A stretch of DNA of 17,793 nucleotides from CAYLLT01 sp964591605 (GCA_964591605.1 CAZQEN010000144.1:1-17793); one strand, 5' to 3'. Positions 1-7,056 are shown, numbered from the stretch's first letter. Made by a program: numbers and translations. The notes: generated by a model from the letters alone, not told the origin.

Positions 1-70
1 CACATGGGCATCCTGCCCATGTGCACGGCCTGGAAGGCCGTGCGACGATCCATGGCCTGGAAGGCCATGC
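1..70. repeat. Cluster of three short palindromes with a fixed three-base loop
   Basis: Three perfect hairpin palindromes lie end to end. The first has 10-base arms at 1-10 and 14-23 around TCC. The second has 9-base arms at 23-31 and 35-43 around GGA. The third has 8-base arms at 51-58 and 62-69 around GGA. The loops are TCC or its complement GGA, while the stems differ and remain self-complementary. The cluster lies just before the likely start of the first gene, so it is probably a leader or intergenic repeat. The gene's open frame runs through it, but its codons look like repeat sequence rather than protein. Confidence 0.75.
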
Positions 71-87
71 CACATTTGGGGGATCGA

Positions 88-1857
88 GTGCTGCGAACGA
101 AATTCGACATCCAGGACCTGACGCGTGCCGCCGGACAGATCGCCCGCCTGGTGCCGGCCGAGGACGTGTTCACGCTGCTGGCCCGCTCGATCACTATCCC
201 CGCCGGCTGGATCGCCCTGGCCACGCGGCGCGAGCTCGATCCGCTGCTGTTGCACGCCGGCCAGCGCTGCGACGCCCAGAACGTGCTCGACCTGCTCTTC
301 GTGCGGACGGCCGCCTTTGAGTGCTGCGTCCAGCACGAAACGCTGCAATCCTCCGACGGTTTTGCCTGTCTGGGCCGCATCCGCATACCTATCCGCGTGC
401 TGACCGAGCCCGCGGAGTTGGCTGCCTTCCGCAGATCGCTTCTGGGCAGCAACCACACGGTCGTCCAGTCCGGCCTGGAGCGCTTTCTCGGCGCCAGCCT
501 GCAGAAGGTGCTGTCAGACCTGGCCGAACAGCACACGGCCGCTCAGCTCGTCGCCGGGCTTGAGCGCGGGATGATCCGCGACGTAGTCGACCGCCGCGTC
601 GGCCCCGCCTGCCTGGCCGCGGGCCTGTCGATCGACGGGCCGGCCGCGGTCAGCCTCGAATCTCCGGCATGGGTCGAGCATCACCGCCAGCAGACACAGC
701 TCGAACAGCGCCGCCGCCACACCGAGTCGCGGGCCCGGATCCAGGAGGCCGTCGCCGCCGCCCAGCGCCAGCAGCTCGACCATCTCCTCTCGATCCTGAG
801 AGATCTCTCGCAGGCCGCGGACGGACGCAGCGCGAGCCTTCCTGAACTGCTCACCGGTTTCAGCGACGAGCAGCGCGGTCAGCTCTACGCTGCGCTGTGG
901 CACATGCCGGCCGGCGGGGCAACGCGCTACGTGGCCGCCGTTTCCGGGCAGGAAGTGCTGCTGTTCGAGCCGGGAAGCCTGCAGAAGCCCGCACGCCGCC
1001 TCAAGCTGCCCGACACGCTGGGCTCCTTGCGCTCGGTCTTCGCGGCCGACGCCCAAGTCGCCGCCGCTCGACTCTTCGTGGGCGCGGCGCGCGGCGTTCA
1101 TCTGCTCGACCTGGACGCCGGTGAGGTCGTACGAGGTCTTCAGGCTCCGGTCGATCCTTCGCGGAAGCTCCAGGGCGGGTTCAACGCTGTCGCGGCGACG
1201 AGCGGCGACGTATTCGCGACCCATTCCGAGGCGGGCCTGGTGGCGTGGCGGCTCGCCGACGAGCCCGGCGTGCCCGGCCGACCGCTGTTCGCCGACCTCA
1301 CGCAAGCGGCCGGTACGGTCCGCTGCGCCCGCGTCTGCGACGGCTACCTGTGGTTCACGACCGACGCGAACCTGTGGGCGGCGCCGCTCGACGCCCTGCA
1401 GACCGCTCCGCCCACCCTGTATCGCTGCGGCTCGGCGACGCTCTCGGCCCTGTCCTTTGACCACGGCACCGTCTATGCCGCCGACGCCTCAGGAGCCATC
1501 CACGCCTGGGATGTGGGCGATCCGGATTCGATGCGGTTCATCCGCAGCGCGACCGGCCAGCCGATCGAGTCGCTCCAGGTGATCGACACCTGCGGCGTGT
1601 CGCGCCTGATCATCGCCGACCGCAGCAGCGGCCTGACCGCGATGGTGCTCGGCGACCAGTACGCCCGACGCTACGAAGCCGGTTCGACGCTGGTCCGCCG
1701 CGCCGCCGCCGCCCCCGACCTGCTTGTGGCCATGAACGACGCCCGCGACCGGCTGATCGCCTGGGACCCGCGCCGCGCGGACGCTCCGATCGCCTCCATC
1801 GTCATCCCTCATCTGACCGGCTCGACGCTGCAGGATGTGGCCATCATTCCGGCCTGA
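88..1857 (+). CDS. SPFH/band 7-like, coiled-coil and beta-propeller fusion protein
   Basis: No specific function is known for this 589-residue protein. Residues about 35-195 resemble an SPFH/band 7 domain: a beta-rich start, then a helical stretch with LERFLGASLQKVLSDLAEQH. Residues about 195-245 are Gln/Arg/Ala-rich and probably form the usual SPFH coiled coil. From about 275 to the end there are repeated beta-strand units with WD40/PQQ-like phrases such as GAIHAWDVGD and DRLIAWDPRR, suggesting a beta-propeller. I see no signal peptide or membrane helix. The GTG at 88 was chosen because GGGGGA lies 4-9 bases upstream and because the longer frame from 4 runs through the palindromes. SPFH proteins usually oligomerise on membranes, so a scaffold role is an inference. 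Confidence 0.7.
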   Translation: MLRTKFDIQDLTRAAGQIARLVPAEDVFTLLARSITIPAGWIALATRRELDPLLLHAGQRCDAQNVLDLLFVRTAAFECCVQHETLQSSDGFACLGRIRIPIRVLTEPAELAAFRRSLLGSNHTVVQSGLERFLGASLQKVLSDLAEQHTAAQLVAGLERGMIRDVVDRRVGPACLAAGLSIDGPAAVSLESPAWVEHHRQQTQLEQRRRHTESRARIQEAVAAAQRQQLDHLLSILRDLSQAADGRSASLPELLTGFSDEQRGQLYAALWHMPAGGATRYVAAVSGQEVLLFEPGSLQKPARRLKLPDTLGSLRSVFAADAQVAAARLFVGAARGVHLLDLDAGEVVRGLQAPVDPSRKLQGGFNAVAATSGDVFATHSEAGLVAWRLADEPGVPGRPLFADLTQAAGTVRCARVCDGYLWFTTDANLWAAPLDALQTAPPTLYRCGSATLSALSFDHGTVYAADASGAIHAWDVGDPDSMRFIRSATGQPIESLQVIDTCGVSRLIIADRSSGLTAMVLGDQYARRYEAGSTLVRRAAAAPDLLVAMNDARDRLIAWDPRRADAPIASIVIPHLTGSTLQDVAIIPA

Positions 1858-1876
1858 AGGCAGGCGCCTTTGGACT

Positions 1877-1895
1877 GCGGCGGCTGAGACGCCGC
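1877..1895. terminator. Hairpin between convergent genes
   Basis: Arms GCGGCG (1877-1882) and CGCCGC (1890-1895) enclose a seven-base loop. It lies in the 74-base gap between a plus-strand and a minus-strand gene that end facing each other, so it could serve both as a terminator. There is no clean T-run. The surrounding bases (about 1866-1907) resemble a dispersed intergenic repeat, so it may be a repeat rather than a dedicated terminator. Confidence 0.4.
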
Positions 1896-1931
1896 TTTGG
1901 CTTCACCGCAGTATGCCGCGCGTTCACGGGT

Positions 1932-2456
1932 CTATCCGGCATTCGCAAGATGTGAACCGATCGCCGCTGCCAGCTCTTCGGCCCGTTGCGAGCCGATCAG
2001 CACGCGCTTTCCGTCCGTCAGCTCCAACTGCACGCCGCGGTTCCCCGAGACGTTGTAGGCCCGCCCGGCGCTCCAGCCGTATCGAATCCCCCACCCGCCG
2101 TATTCGCCGATCGGGTGATAGGTCCGCGGATAACACCGGACGATCCGGGAGTAGGCGATGACCCGCTCGGGCAGCGGCCAGAACCGGATGTGCACCCCGT
2201 CGGGCTCGACGCGGACGTACAGGCGGAGCACCCAGAACAGCGCGGGCACGATCAAGCCGGAGAGAAGGAGGATCACCACCATCAACGCCAGGGCAACACT
2301 GGGCATCGGTGGATGCCCGAGCGACTGTGTATAACGGACCTGTTTGACGATGAGCCAGACCGCGCCGCCCCAGGTGATCAGCAGGCTCGCCCACACAATG
2401 AGCCGGATCCAGAGCTGCTGGAAACGCTGTTCCTCCTGGTACATGGACGAGGACAT
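1932..2456 (-). CDS. DUF6141-like two-helix membrane protein
   Basis: This 174-residue protein has two likely membrane helices, about residues 17-40 (LIVWASLLITWGGAVWLIV) and 52-78 (VALALMVVILLLSGLIVPAL). A cytoplasmic beta-rich domain follows, starting near LYVRVEPDGVHIRF, with a Gly/Tyr-rich core (GWGIRYGW, then AYNVSGNRGVQLELTDGKRV) and an ending like IGSQRAEELAAAI. That order of two helices and a PH-like fold matches DUF6141-type proteins, whose function is unknown. The start has GGGAG about eight bases upstream. A second ATG four codons later is possible. It converges on the SPFH/propeller gene. Confidence 0.75.
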   Translation of the reverse strand: MSSSMYQEEQRFQQLWIRLIVWASLLITWGGAVWLIVKQVRYTQSLGHPPMPSVALALMVVILLLSGLIVPALFWVLRLYVRVEPDGVHIRFWPLPERVIAYSRIVRCYPRTYHPIGEYGGWGIRYGWSAGRAYNVSGNRGVQLELTDGKRVLIGSQRAEELAAAIGSHLANAG

Positions 2457-2572
2457 GGAACGAACTCCCGGTGCACGCCAGACTGGGCCTCAGGAAGTAT
2501 ACACCGACCGGGCGTCTGAAGTTTCGAGCCGGCCTCGCCGCCGCGAAGCCCATCACCCGCCGGAGCTCGATC

Positions 2573-2658
2573 ATCAGAGCCGCGACCCTCGGGGAGCGGG
2601 AGGGTTGGACAGACTGTCCAAGCACCAGCGACCGCTTCCTTACGGGCGCGGCTCTGAT
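2573..2658. repeat. REP-like element with 27-base inverted ends and a central palindrome
   Basis: The two ends are inverted copies: ATCAGAGCCGCG at 2573-2584 matches CGCGGCTCTGAT at 2647-2658 perfectly, and counting on to 27 bases gives 22 matches. In the middle lies the perfect palindrome TTGGACA-GAC-TGTCCAA (2605-2621). The element fills the gap between the DUF6141-like gene and dtd. It has the size and shape of a repetitive extragenic palindrome or a very small non-autonomous mobile element. No coding content is seen. Confidence 0.65.
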
Positions 2659-2736
2659 CGGCGACGCGTGGCTCCGATTGGCAGGCGGCTTTGATCGGCG
2701 GATGATTGTTACCGGACCGGATGGTACATTCCCACC

Positions 2737-3186
2737 ATGCGTGCCGTCGTCCAGCGTGTCAGTCAGGCCCGTGTCACCGTCGAGGGACAGGTTACCGGCG
2801 CCATCGGTCCCGGCCTGCTCGTCTATGTAGGCGTTGCCCGTGAAGATGCGGCCGCGGACGTGGAGTACATCGTCGAGAAGACGCTCGCCCTGCGCATCTT
2901 CAACGACGAGAACGGCAAAATGAACCGCAGCGTCGTGGAAACCGGCGGCGGGATTCTCGTCATCTCCGCCTTCGCCCTCCAGGCCGACGCCCGCAAAGGC
3001 CGCCGCCCTTCGTTCGATGCCGCCGCTGAGCCGCAGCTCGCCGAGCAGCTCTACACGCAGGTGTGCGACCGCCTCGCCGCCGGCGGCGTTCCGGTGGCCC
3101 GCGGTGTTTTCCGGGCCCACATGCTCGTCGAGAGCGTCAACGACGGACCCATCTGCATCCTGCTCGACTCGCGTCGCGTGTTCTAG
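2737..3186 (+). CDS. dtd: D-aminoacyl-tRNA deacylase
   Basis: The enzyme hydrolyses D-amino acids (and mischarged glycine) from tRNA, acting as cytoplasmic proofreading. The 149-residue length is typical. The start MRAVVQRVSQARVTVEG is the standard Dtd N-terminus, and ADARKGRRPSF and the C-terminal GP of NDGPI (residues 135-139), which forms the cis-proline motif, are present. The usual SQFTL motif reads SAFAL at residues 77-81, so the Gln and Thr next to the active site are both Ala. The fold assignment is firm, but catalytic competence is less certain. Only a weak ribosome binding site is visible before the ATG. Transcription is probably separate from its neighbours. Confidence 0.93.
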   Translation: MRAVVQRVSQARVTVEGQVTGAIGPGLLVYVGVAREDAAADVEYIVEKTLALRIFNDENGKMNRSVVETGGGILVISAFALQADARKGRRPSFDAAAEPQLAEQLYTQVCDRLAAGGVPVARGVFRAHMLVESVNDGPICILLDSRRVF

Positions 3187-3415
3187 GACCTCGCAGAACC
3201 TCTACGTCCGGTAGCCGGGGCAGCGGCCGGCAAAACGGGCACGATTTCAGAAAACTCGGCCGAACCGGCCGCACCGCCGGCCCCGGCCGTCGTACGCAGA
3301 TGCAGACCGATCCCAGGTTGAGTCATTCGGCAGCGCATCCTGTTTGCCCGGCCGCGCGGGGATATTGTACATCTACTCCGGCGGACACTTCGCCGTATCC
3401 GCCGGGGGGATAGCG

Positions 3416-3859
3416 ATGGACAAGTGGCATCAGGATTTTTCGTCGAAGCTCAACGCACTCCGGGAATCGTGGTCCGGGCAGTTCGAGGGGATTGCGGTCG
3501 ACCTGCTCGACCCCATCTTCACGGCTACGTGTGAATTCGTCCGCCGCTGCGACATGCAGGCTTCCACCACTCCCGAGCAGAAGGGGATTCGCACCTACAA
3601 GTTCGGCCTGTGTGAAGACGCGTACGTGATGCTCTATTTCCGGCCCAAAGGCGTGGACCAGATCGAATGCGACTACGAGTGCTTCCTGCCTCGTGCCGGC
3701 AAGGTGAGCGGGGTCAAGTCCAGCGCCTCGGCCCGAAGCGCCGAACGGGCCTGGGCCGAAGGCTGCTTCCGCATGGCCCTGGATGACCTCGTGTCGCGAT
3801 TCAGCGAGGCGCGCCGCCATGCACACGATGCCGAGCTGAGCCTCGCCGCCGGTCATTAA
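3416..3859 (+). CDS. Conserved hypothetical protein, 147 residues
   Basis: I do not recognise this family. The frame opens at 3344, but the ATG at 3416 is preferred because GGGGGG lies a few bases upstream and the first 24 codons read like leader sequence. The product begins MDKWHQDFSSKLNALRESW. It has no signal peptide or membrane segment, and looks like a small soluble alpha/beta domain with a central YVMLYFRP strand and an ECDYECFLP strand, ending in a helix (RMALDDLVSRFSEARRHAHD). It contains four cysteines (in TCEF, RRCD, GLCED and YECF) and one more near the C-terminal helix (EGCF), without a recognisable metal motif. It stands alone between dtd and a convergent cytochrome gene. Codon use and GC content match the neighbours, so it is probably a real gene. 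Confidence 0.7.
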   Translation: MDKWHQDFSSKLNALRESWSGQFEGIAVDLLDPIFTATCEFVRRCDMQASTTPEQKGIRTYKFGLCEDAYVMLYFRPKGVDQIECDYECFLPRAGKVSGVKSSASARSAERAWAEGCFRMALDDLVSRFSEARRHAHDAELSLAAGH

Positions 3860-3896
3860 CCCGGCATCGGGGGGCCAGCAATCCGCGCGGATGACC

Positions 3897-3926
3897 GTGA
3901 GGCGGCCCGCACGCCGGGCCGCTCAC
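3897..3926. terminator. GC-rich stem-loop after the 147-residue gene
   Basis: A 12-pair stem with one bulged G joins 3897-3909 to 3915-3926 around a five-base loop. It starts 38 bases after the stop of the upstream plus-strand gene. It is very stable but has no T-run behind it, so it may act with the hairpin that follows or stabilise the 3' end of the message. Confidence 0.45.
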
Positions 3927-3938
3927 GACGGACGGCAA

Positions 3939-3978
3939 ACAAAAGACGCCCCGGAGGGCTATCAGGCCGCCGGGGCGT
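3939..3978 (-). terminator. Intrinsic terminator for the cytochrome c'-like gene
   Basis: Perfect nine-base arms ACGCCCCGG (3946-3954) and CCGGGGCGT (3970-3978) form a hairpin. Read on the minus strand, the stem is followed directly by TCTTTTGTTT, a good T-tract. It lies about 30 bases beyond the stop of the minus-strand gene ending at 4007. On the plus strand only TAATCGTTTTC follows, so termination is probably weaker in that direction. Confidence 0.8.
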
Positions 3979-4006
3979 AATCGTTTTCGTTGCAGACCCT
4001 GCGGGG

Positions 4007-4765
4007 TCACTGGTACTTGTCGTGGCACGACGTGCACGTCGCGTGCAACTGGCGCAGAATCCCTTTGGCCGCTTCGACGTCTTTGGCTGAGGCCGCCTTG
4101 GCCAGCTTCAGCGACTGATCGCGGGCCTGAGTCGCCCAGTCCACGTAGTCGGCCTTGTCTTCCTTCTGATGCCGGTTGATGTTCGACAGCTCCGCGAGAA
4201 TATACGCCTGCTTCTCCATCTTCTTGAGATCATCCTCGCTCGCTGACTTCAGCAGCTTCTTGATGCCGTCGAACATGTCCTGCTGCTCTTCCATGAGCGG
4301 ATGAACCCTGGCCACCGGCTTGTACGGCTCCGCCGGCGGCTTCGCATCCGCCTGGGCGGCGGCTGATTTCCTGATGGACTCGGCGAGCGCGTCCAGCAGC
4401 TTCTTAACCGCCTCCGCGTCCTTGGCCTTGGCCGCCCTGGCCAGATCGAGCGCCTGGTCGCGACCCTGACCCGACGCCTGCGGGTCCGTCTTCCCGGCGT
4501 ACTGTTTCACGTTGAAAAGCTCGGCCAGGAACTCTGAGCCTTCCTCGATCGCCTTGAACTTGGGCGACGAGCCCGAGGCGGCCTTCTGCATTTCCGCCAG
4601 GGCCTCCTCCTGCGTTTCACTCAGCACGCTCACCGGCGCCACCGGGGCGAACTTCTCGGTGTGGGCCTGGGCCTTCTCCTGGCTGTGCACCTGCTGCACC
4701 AGCCCGACGCACCAGAGGGCTCCACCCGCTAAAACCAGCGACAATACCATCCGACGCAATCCCAT
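4007..4765 (-). CDS. Exported cytochrome c'-like protein with two modules, one without haem site
   Basis: This 252-residue protein has a signal peptide or membrane anchor at residues 1-28 (MVLSLVLAGGALWCVGLV) and a C-terminal haem c motif CTSCH (Cys244, Cys247, His248) five residues before the end, the position typical of class II cytochromes c'. The mature part is an internal duplication. The phrase LAELFNV...GRDQALDLARAAKAKDAEAVK in the first half matches LAELSNI...ARDQSLKLAKAASAKDVEAAK in the second. At the first module's equivalent position, IRKSA replaces CTSCH. One haem is therefore expected. The start has GGAGG seven bases upstream. It probably acts in the periplasm in electron transfer or small-ligand binding, but the partner is unknown. 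It stands alone, with its own terminator. Confidence 0.82.
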   Translation of the reverse strand: MGLRRMVLSLVLAGGALWCVGLVQQVHSQEKAQAHTEKFAPVAPVSVLSETQEEALAEMQKAASGSSPKFKAIEEGSEFLAELFNVKQYAGKTDPQASGQGRDQALDLARAAKAKDAEAVKKLLDALAESIRKSAAAQADAKPPAEPYKPVARVHPLMEEQQDMFDGIKKLLKSASEDDLKKMEKQAYILAELSNINRHQKEDKADYVDWATQARDQSLKLAKAASAKDVEAAKGILRQLHATCTSCHDKYQ

Positions 4766-4892
4766 GCCAGCCTCCGCGCCTCAATCGCGCTCCGCTCTGA
4801 AACTCACAAACGAACCCCGACATTCGCTGCCGGTGGTGATTGTCATGAAAGCCCCCCCGGTGTCAAGGCGACCGGGGGTCGGCACGAGGGTA

Positions 4893-5015
4893 AAACCCGA
4901 ATGACGAAATCCGAATGACGAGTGACATCCGAATGTCCGAAGCGCGTCGGTCACCCCCATTCGGCATTCGAGCTTCGTCATTGACTCGTTATTCTGGTTT
5001 CGTCATTCGTCATTT
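4893..5015. repeat. Intergenic element built of GAATGACGA-type units in inverted halves
   Basis: The left half (from 4896) reads CGAATGACGAA, then CCGAATGACGAGTGAC, then CCGAATGTCCGAAG. The right half (about 4960-5013) is largely its reverse complement, with CATTCGGCATTCGAGCTTCG, GTCATTGACTCGTTATTC and TTTCGTCATTCGTCATT. Each half is made of near-repeats of an 8-11 base unit, so the whole forms a long imperfect hairpin. It occupies most of the 300-base gap between the cytochrome and hydrolase genes. I see no gene in this gap. Confidence 0.7.
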
Positions 5016-5064
5016 GCCGCCAGCGGTGACGTGCACCCTCCGCTACCCACGCTGCGGCCTGGCT

Positions 5065-5757
5065 TCAGGCCTGCACCGCTGCCTCGCAGACCGGTGCGGG
5101 CTGCGCGAGGTGCCGCCGGATGAACGCGTTCACCCGCTCGGCGTGCGTCAGGTTGATCAGGTGGCCTCCGTCGGCAATCACCTCGTCGGGCGTCAGCCGC
5201 GCGATCGGGATGATTTTGTCACGCGCCCCGTGGATGTGGGCGACCGGGCACGGCAGCGCCGACGCCCCCGTCCAGCGCACGATCATGTGCCCGACGCGCC
5301 GCAGAAAGTCGATGTTCACATCCCGTGACATGTCGCGGATGAGCTGCTCCTGCTGCTCGCTGAGCGACTCGAGCCGGGCCAGGATACGGCTGCTGGCCGT
5401 CGCCCGACGCCGCACCAGCCAGTCGGGCACGATCCGCGAGACCCATTCCACGAGTGAGTAGTAGCCCGGAAGGGGATCGCGCGAGTTGCAGCTCGCGATG
5501 AGGATCACCTGTCGCGGACGGCAGATCCGGGCGAGTTCGCACGCCACCATCCCGCCGAAAGAAACGCCGGCCAGCACGCAGGAGGCATCGAGCTGATACT
5601 GCTCGGCGAGCCGACGGGCATAGGCCGGCAGGTCATCGTCGCGCGCCGGAACCGGAAACCGGACCGGCTCAAAAACGAGGCCCCCGGCCGCCTGCGGCCC
5701 GAAAAGCCGCTCGTCGGCGCCCATGCCGGGGATCATGATGAGCCGTTCGCTGGACAC
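5065..5757 (-). CDS. Alpha/beta hydrolase fold protein
   Basis: The protein is about 230 residues. The nucleophile elbow GVSFGG (Ser66), an Asp in HGARDKIIP (Asp180) and a His in DGGHLINLTH (His199) make a complete catalytic triad in the right order. The N-terminal MIPGMGADERLF is a typical first strand and oxyanion-loop segment. A helical cap lies between about residues 95 and 160. The substrate cannot be told from sequence. The start is uncertain. GTG at 5757 fits the fold, ATG at 5736 would leave no residues before the first strand, and ATG at 5826 would add about 23 residues. The longer upstream frame is antisense to tsaB and is rejected. The gene is divergent from tsaB, so the two may share a promoter region. 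Confidence 0.85.
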   Translation of the reverse strand: MSSERLIMIPGMGADERLFGPQAAGGLVFEPVRFPVPARDDDLPAYARRLAEQYQLDASCVLAGVSFGGMVACELARICRPRQVILIASCNSRDPLPGYYSLVEWVSRIVPDWLVRRRATASSRILARLESLSEQQEQLIRDMSRDVNIDFLRRVGHMIVRWTGASALPCPVAHIHGARDKIIPIARLTPDEVIADGGHLINLTHAERVNAFIRRHLAQPAPVCEAAVQA

Positions 5758-5965
5758 CGCTTCAGTAAATCGGCCGCCGCTCACAAAAGCAACAGCACCC
5801 GGGCAAATCCTTGGTAAAGAAAGCATACGCCCGAATGAGGGGGCGGGCGGCTCACCTGCCGACACCGTCGCGCGGGGCGCATCTCTCTGACCCAGAAAGT
5901 GGGCGGGATCCCCGCCGACGATGCATGCCGTGGACGGTTCGCACTCGAAAGGCGGCCGACATACG

Positions 5966-6691
5966 ATGCCGCACATGCTGGACGCCAACGCCCGCATTCT
6001 GGCCATCGAGACCTCGAGCCGCTGGGGCAGCGCCGCTCTGGGCGGGGCCGACGGGCCCCTGTCGACCGGCGAGATCGCCGAACCGATGGGCCACGCCCGT
6101 GAATTCGCCGCGCTGGTCCAGACGCTGCTCAACCGGCAGGGGTGGACAATGGCGATGATCACCCATGTCTTCGTCTCGGTCGGGCCGGGCAGTTTCACGG
6201 GCCTTCGCATCGGCGTGACGCTGGCACGCACGCTGAGCTGGTCGATCGGCGCCCGCATCGTGGCCGTGCCCACGCTCGACGCCCTGGCAAGGAACGCTCT
6301 GAAGGCGACGCCGCGCCCGCCGCGGGTGGCCGCTCTATTGGATGCCAAGCGTGGACAGGTCTACGCCGCCGCTTATGACCTGTCCACGAACAGCCCCCAA
6401 CGCATCCTGGGGCCCGTTCTGCAGCGGCCTGCCGAGTTCATGAGCGACCTGCCGACGCCGCTCGCCGTCCTGGGCGAGGGCATCGGTTTCCACCGGGCGG
6501 CGATCGACGCCACCGGGGCGCGGATTCTGGACGAACCGCTCTGGCGACCCGATGCGCGGCAGGTCTTCGCCCTGGGCCTGGAGCTCGCCCACGGCGACGC
6601 ATACACACCCGGCCCCGACCTGCTTCCCCTGTACATCCGCCGGCCCGAGGCCGAGGAGAAGTGGGAAAAACTCCACCCCACAACTGGGTAA
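5966..6691 (+). CDS. tsaB: tRNA threonylcarbamoyladenosine biosynthesis protein TsaB
   Basis: TsaB partners TsaD in making t6A at position 37 of ANN-decoding tRNAs. The 241-residue product has the ASKHA-fold start ILAIETSSRWGSAAL (residues 11-25), the signature SVGPGSFTGLRIGVTLA (71-87), VAALLDAKRGQVYAA, and the common C-terminal PLYIRRPEAEEKWE. Length is normal. ATG at 5966 is chosen because AAGGCGG lies about 10 bases upstream. ATG at 5975 is an alternative, and the earlier ATG at 5921 lacks a ribosome binding site. The last codons overlap CCCCA/TGGGG-type sequence that continues beyond the stop. Confidence 0.93.
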   Translation: MPHMLDANARILAIETSSRWGSAALGGADGPLSTGEIAEPMGHAREFAALVQTLLNRQGWTMAMITHVFVSVGPGSFTGLRIGVTLARTLSWSIGARIVAVPTLDALARNALKATPRPPRVAALLDAKRGQVYAAAYDLSTNSPQRILGPVLQRPAEFMSDLPTPLAVLGEGIGFHRAAIDATGARILDEPLWRPDARQVFALGLELAHGDAYTPGPDLLPLYIRRPEAEEKWEKLHPTTG

Positions 6692-6698
6692 TAATCCT

Positions 6699-6726
6699 CC
6701 CCAATTCTGGGGAAATATCGCCCGAT
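6699..6726. terminator. Two small hairpins just after tsaB
   Basis: CCCCA-ATTC-TGGGG (6699-6712) is followed directly by ATATCG-CC-CGATAT (6713-6726), both perfect. They start eight bases after the tsaB stop. There is no T-run, so rho-independent termination would be weak. They could equally be a binding site. The CCCCACAACTGGG at the tsaB 3' end is similar to the first hairpin. Confidence 0.35.
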
Positions 6727-6889
6727 ATCTCGCTTCGGCGCCCGTTGCCCCACTTTCTAAAACAGCCATAAGAACATCAAATACAAATACTTAAGTTTAT
6801 TCGATCAAGCTGGGTGCGCCGCTGGCACAGTACATGCCCTGTCTTCCTCCGCAGCGACGTGAGTCGCACGGAACTGGGAGTGAGGGAGA

Positions 6890-7056
6890 GAGATGGGTGT
6901 CCGGTCGACGTGCCTGTGCTTTCCGGATGAGGAAAGAGGCATCTGACGGCGCAGGACGATGGTGATCTCAGCCGGCCGGACACCCATTTCGATAAACAGG
7001 CCTATACACCACCACCGGAGGCGGACCCGTAGGGGAGGCGGGTCCGTTTCTTTTTT
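6890..7056 (+). ncRNA. Candidate structured RNA ending in an intrinsic terminator, upstream of argB
   Basis: The 430-base gap between tsaB and argB has no credible gene but dense secondary structure. A closing helix of 15 pairs (one G-U) joins 6890-6904 to 6976-6990. Inside it an 11-pair hairpin joins 6911-6924 to 6931-6941, with a GTG bulge and a six-base loop. Upstream, GCGAC-GTGA-GTCGC (6854-6867) has a GNRA-type loop and is enclosed by TTCC/GGAA. Downstream, an intrinsic terminator follows (7022-7056). The transcript may start near 6775-6800. A TTGCCC (6745) and ATAAGA (6768) pair 17 bases apart is a weak promoter guess. I could not match it to 6S, SRP, RNase P, tmRNA or a common riboswitch. 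It may be an independent small RNA or an argB leader. Confidence 0.5.
7022..7056 (+). terminator. Strong intrinsic terminator ahead of argB
   Basis: Perfect arms CGGACCCG (7022-7029) and CGGGTCCG (7039-7046) are followed by TTTCTTTTTT (7047-7056). This is the best intrinsic terminator in the window. It lies 69 bases before the argB start. It therefore ends a separate upstream transcript or works as an attenuator of argB. Confidence 0.88.

Noticed and set aside
514..1464. Long minus-strand frame opposite the SPFH/propeller gene
   Set aside because: It is a shadow of a high-GC gene, with low-complexity Arg/Gly-rich translation and no ribosome binding site.
4893..5015. CRISPR array reading of the GAATGACGA repeats
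   Set aside because: The units are too short, unevenly spaced and inverted about a centre. There are no spacers of uniform length and no cas gene.
5758..6348. Long N-terminal extension of the alpha/beta hydrolase frame
   Set aside because: It is antisense to tsaB, has no domain similarity, and the hydrolase fold starts near 5740.
6890..6990. Structured RNA read as SRP (4.5S) RNA or RNase P RNA
   Set aside because: The size fits SRP RNA, but the GGAA loop with GGAAGCAGC is absent. The RNase P GAGGAAAGUCC core is also absent (only GAGGAAAGAGG is seen).
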